From positions 1 through 64,000 of the forward strand of contig NZ_JACWMX010000006.1 in the NCBI RefSeq assembly GCF_014773245.1: a DNA stretch of 64,000 nt, written 5' to 3'. Source of the stretch: Mucilaginibacter glaciei. GTDB taxonomy: Bacteria; Bacteroidota; Bacteroidia; Sphingobacteriales; Sphingobacteriaceae. The notes beneath the pieces are model-generated. The model saw nothing but the letters and a program-made list of their open reading frames with translations. It was not told the DNA's origin and ran no database searches. This document shows positions 61,613 to 64,000 of this stretch, in pieces. Within the stretch, counting starts at the first letter, position 1, and each line of letters starts with the position of its first letter. The position numbers and the translations under genes were made by a program.

Positions 61613-64000
61613 CTATTTAAAAATTTCTATCTGCTTAAAGTTCTTACTGAATTTAAACTCGTAGGTTTTATCGGGGTTGGATGTAATGGTAGCAATATTG
61701 ATACCATCGGCTACTACCCTGGCCGGCATAAACGGCAGGCCATTAACCTTAATATGGTACCCGTCGTAACGTGGCGTGTACAAGCCCTCTAAACTTTGCT
61801 GGATGGTTAGTTTATCGGCAGTTCCCTTTACCACAAACTTTTTCTCCAGGTAAATATCCTGCTCGTAGGCAAATGTTTCGCCGTAGTCTTCAAATACAAA
61901 CGAGTTAACTTCGTAGTCACTATAAAAAATATTAAGCTTCACCTCATCAATTTCCCGTTCATTGATGTACTGCATTACCGGGTACTCTGGTATTACAGAT
62001 CCTGCTTTTACAAAAATTGGGATAATATCCAGCGGGGTTTGTACGACTACCTCCTGGCCGCCTTCTACCAATTCCAGGCTCCACCAGTTATACCATTTGC
62101 CTTTAGGCAGGTAAACTTTGCGGCTTTGCTGACCAGATTCTAATACCGGGCAAATCAAGATCTTGTCGCCATAGGTAAATTCATCCTGGCGGAAATGGTT
62201 AGCCATAATATCCTGCTCCTGCATTACCACCGGCCTTAAAATAGGGAAACCGTAACGGTGGTGCTCCCAAAAAGCGGAATATAAGTAAGGCAACAGCCGG
62301 TAACGCAATTCTATAAATGTACGGTTGATGCTGGTATACGGCTCGCCAAAGCTCCAGGGCTCGCGTTCCTTGGTATCGCCGGCAGAGTGCGCGCGCATAA
62401 ACGGCGAGAACGTACCCATCTGGATCCAGCGGGTAAACAACTCGCCATCAGGCTCGCCGCTAAAGCCGCCGATATCTGTACCGCAAAACGATATGCCCGA
62501 CATGGATAAACGCTGCAACTGGATATTACCCAGCTTTAAATGCTCCCATGAGGCTACGTTATCGCCCGTCCAAACAGACGAGTAACGCTGTACGCCCGCA
62601 TAGCCCGCGCGGGTGATGGTAAAGGGGCGTTTGTTTTTCATCTGCTTGCGCAAACCTTCATAGGTAGCGCGCACCATTTGCATGCCGTAAACGTTGTGTG
62701 CCTTGCGGTGCGACCCGCGGAAACCATCGTACTGGTGGCGCACATCATCAGGGAAGGTGCCCGAGCCAAACACAGCGGGCTCATTCATATCGTTCCAAAC
62801 GCCTGCAACGCCCGTTTCTACCAGGTCGTCGAACAGGTCACCCCACCATTCGCGTACCTCTGGGTTGGTAAAATCAGGGAACTGGCAGCGGCCCGGCCAA
62901 ACGTGGCCTTCCATAAAGTAATCGTCGCTGCGGCGGCAAAAGTATCTTTTCTCTTTACCCTCTTTAAATACCCAATAATTATCGTCTACACGGATACCGG
63001 GATCGATAATGACTACGGTTTTAAAACCGGCCGAGGCCAGCTCGGCTATCATTTTTTTAGGATTTGGGAAATATTTAGGGCTCCAGGTAAAGCAGCGGTA
63101 ACCATCCATATAATCGATATCCAGGTAGATCCCGTCGCAGGGGATCCTGTTCTGGCGGAAACCGTTTGCAATCACCTTTACCTTATTTTCGGGATAGTAA
63201 CTCCAACGGCACTGGTGGTAACCCAGCGCCCAAAGCGGCGGCATCGGGTGTGTGCCGGTTAACAGATGGTAGTTTTTCACCACATCCATCATGTGCGGGC
63301 CGTGGATGTAGTAATATTGCAGTTCGCCTCCATCTGCCCAAAAACTGGTTTTAGTCACATCCTCGGCACCAAAATCAAAATGGGCCTTAAAGGTATTATC
63401 AAAGAAGATACCGTGTGCAATGCCCTGATTTACACTGATGTAAAACGGGATAGCCCTATATAAAGGATCCTGGTTAAAACCGAACGAATAAGCATCTGTA
63501 TTCCAGTTGGTTAACCGTTTACCCCGAAGATTAAGTTCAGTAGCTTTATCACCTAACCCAAAAATACTTTCCTGCTCGGCACAAGTTTTGGTACAAAACA
63601 CGTAATAACCGCCAAACTGTGTGTTCTCTTCCCAGTGCATCGGCGCGGCATCGCAACTGGTGACTGTGCTGTCCTTGTCAGAAAATGAAATAAAGAAATC
63701 GGCTTTACGGATGTGGCAATTAATGGCCGATGTACTTACCCTATATTCTTTTTCATCTTCAAACAGGGTGAACTCCACACGTTTACCCGGTAATTTTGGT
63801 ACCGCGTACGAAAAATCGTCCAGAAAAACACTGTGCGGCGCCAAACGGATGCGAATGATCTCGCTGCTCACCACTACTACCTCCACGCTGGCATCACCAT
63901 CGGTAAAGTAGAATTTATTCCCCAGTTGTTCTGCATGATTGGGCGTGCCCAAATATTTCTTTACAATCGGCTTTATTCCGTCTGCAGGGTTATTTAAATG
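61613..64000 (-). CDS. GH31 alpha-glucosidase (5' end beyond the window)
   Basis: At least 795 residues of a family 31 glycosidase. The catalytic barrel shows GIYLDIDYMDGYRCFTW, the nucleophile motif GVWNDMNEPAVF, the acid/base region WTGDNVASWEHLK, and GTDIGGFSGEP. N-terminal and C-terminal beta-sandwich domains are present (QESIFGLGDKATELNLRG; FYSDYEVNSFVFEDYGETFAYE). A TTG at 63952 could be read as a start, but the frame remains open for the last 16 codons to the window edge and the upstream residues (NNPADGIKPIVKKYLG) fit a GH31 N-terminus, so the true start lies outside. No signal peptide is visible in the part seen. With glgB nearby, a role in alpha-glucan breakdown is likely. Confidence 0.92.
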   Translation of the reverse strand, partial: HLNNPADGIKPIVKKYLGTPNHAEQLGNKFYFTDGDASVEVVVVSSEIIRIRLAPHSVFLDDFSYAVPKLPGKRVEFTLFEDEKEYRVSTSAINCHIRKADFFISFSDKDSTVTSCDAAPMHWEENTQFGGYYVFCTKTCAEQESIFGLGDKATELNLRGKRLTNWNTDAYSFGFNQDPLYRAIPFYISVNQGIAHGIFFDNTFKAHFDFGAEDVTKTSFWADGGELQYYYIHGPHMMDVVKNYHLLTGTHPMPPLWALGYHQCRWSYYPENKVKVIANGFRQNRIPCDGIYLDIDYMDGYRCFTWSPKYFPNPKKMIAELASAGFKTVVIIDPGIRVDDNYWVFKEGKEKRYFCRRSDDYFMEGHVWPGRCQFPDFTNPEVREWWGDLFDDLVETGVAGVWNDMNEPAVFGSGTFPDDVRHQYDGFRGSHRKAHNVYGMQMVRATYEGLRKQMKNKRPFTITRAGYAGVQRYSSVWTGDNVASWEHLKLGNIQLQRLSMSGISFCGTDIGGFSGEPDGELFTRWIQMGTFSPFMRAHSAGDTKEREPWSFGEPYTSINRTFIELRYRLLPYLYSAFWEHHRYGFPILRPVVMQEQDIMANHFRQDEFTYGDKILICPVLESGQQSRKVYLPKGKWYNWWSLELVEGGQEVVVQTPLDIIPIFVKAGSVIPEYPVMQYINEREIDEVKLNIFYSDYEVNSFVFEDYGETFAYEQDIYLEKKFVVKGTADKLTIQQSLEGLYTPRYDGYHIKVNGLPFMPARVVADGINIATITSNPDKTYEFKFSKNFKQIEIFK

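Noticed and set aside
62678-63262. 194-codon open frame on the plus strand opposite the GH31 gene
   Set aside because: Entirely antisense to the catalytic domain of GH31; no recognisable protein features.
63950-63952. TTG as the true start of the GH31 gene
   Set aside because: The frame is open to the window edge and the upstream residues fit the family, so the gene is treated as cut by the window.

Overview
The window looks like the chromosome of a soil- or plant-associated Bacteroidetes of the family Sphingobacteriaceae, with a Mucilaginibacter/Pedobacter-like gene repertoire. The evidence is a SusC/SusD pair with an STN-type receptor, FecR and ECF sigma factor; many secreted glycoside hydrolases with Bacteroidetes-style signal peptides; a Bacteroidetes-type rhamnose catabolic set; and few recognisable Shine-Dalgarno sites. 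The genus is inference from gene content; there is no rRNA or tRNA marker in the window.

Region 1 (1-17078, genes on minus) is a polysaccharide utilization locus. Its order of transcription is ECF sigma, FecR anti-sigma, SusC with N-terminal STN domain, SusD, GH89 alpha-N-acetylglucosaminidase, GH35 beta-galactosidase, an HGSNAT/DUF5009-like membrane acyltransferase, and a GH92 alpha-mannosidase with a LamG domain. A hairpin separates susD from the enzymes. The target should be a glycan carrying alpha-GlcNAc, beta-Gal and alpha-Man.

Region 2 (17509-32378, minus) is a nearly complete L-rhamnose locus: transporter RhaT, bifunctional aldolase/dehydrogenase, isomerase, kinase, LutABC-type lactate oxidation proteins, a GntR-type regulator, and GH106 and GH78 rhamnosidases. 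It reads as one path from rhamnosylated glycan to DHAP and pyruvate. Two near-identical 23-bp sites precede rhaT and the aldolase gene and are candidate operators.

Region 3 (32613-36220) holds an alpha/beta hydrolase, an orphan TPR histidine kinase and a small periplasmic OB-fold-like protein.

Region 4 (36528-48342, plus) is a compact NRPS-PKS cluster: a 2334-residue A-T-KS-AT-T-aminotransferase protein, a 1348-residue C-A-T-TE protein, and a dedicated phosphopantetheinyl transferase. Hand-read A-domain codes resemble valine and glycine. With no ketoreductase and an in-line aminotransferase, the expected product is a small dipeptide-like molecule containing a beta,gamma-diamino acid. This is the best candidate in the window for an undescribed system.

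Region 5 (48298-64000) is mostly housekeeping and sugar metabolism: a zinc-dependent phospholipase C-like protein; GAPDH, a BadF/BadG-family protein with an altered phosphate motif, and PfkA; a Nudix-fold regulator with a degenerate Nudix box; a Fur-family regulator next to a MerC protein with a palindromic candidate operator; a GH12 lipoprotein divergent from a GH29 fucosidase; an SDR with an AraC regulator; a small membrane protein and GlgB; and a GH31 alpha-glucosidase cut by the right edge. Two interspersed palindromic repeat elements and several strong intrinsic terminators lie between these genes.
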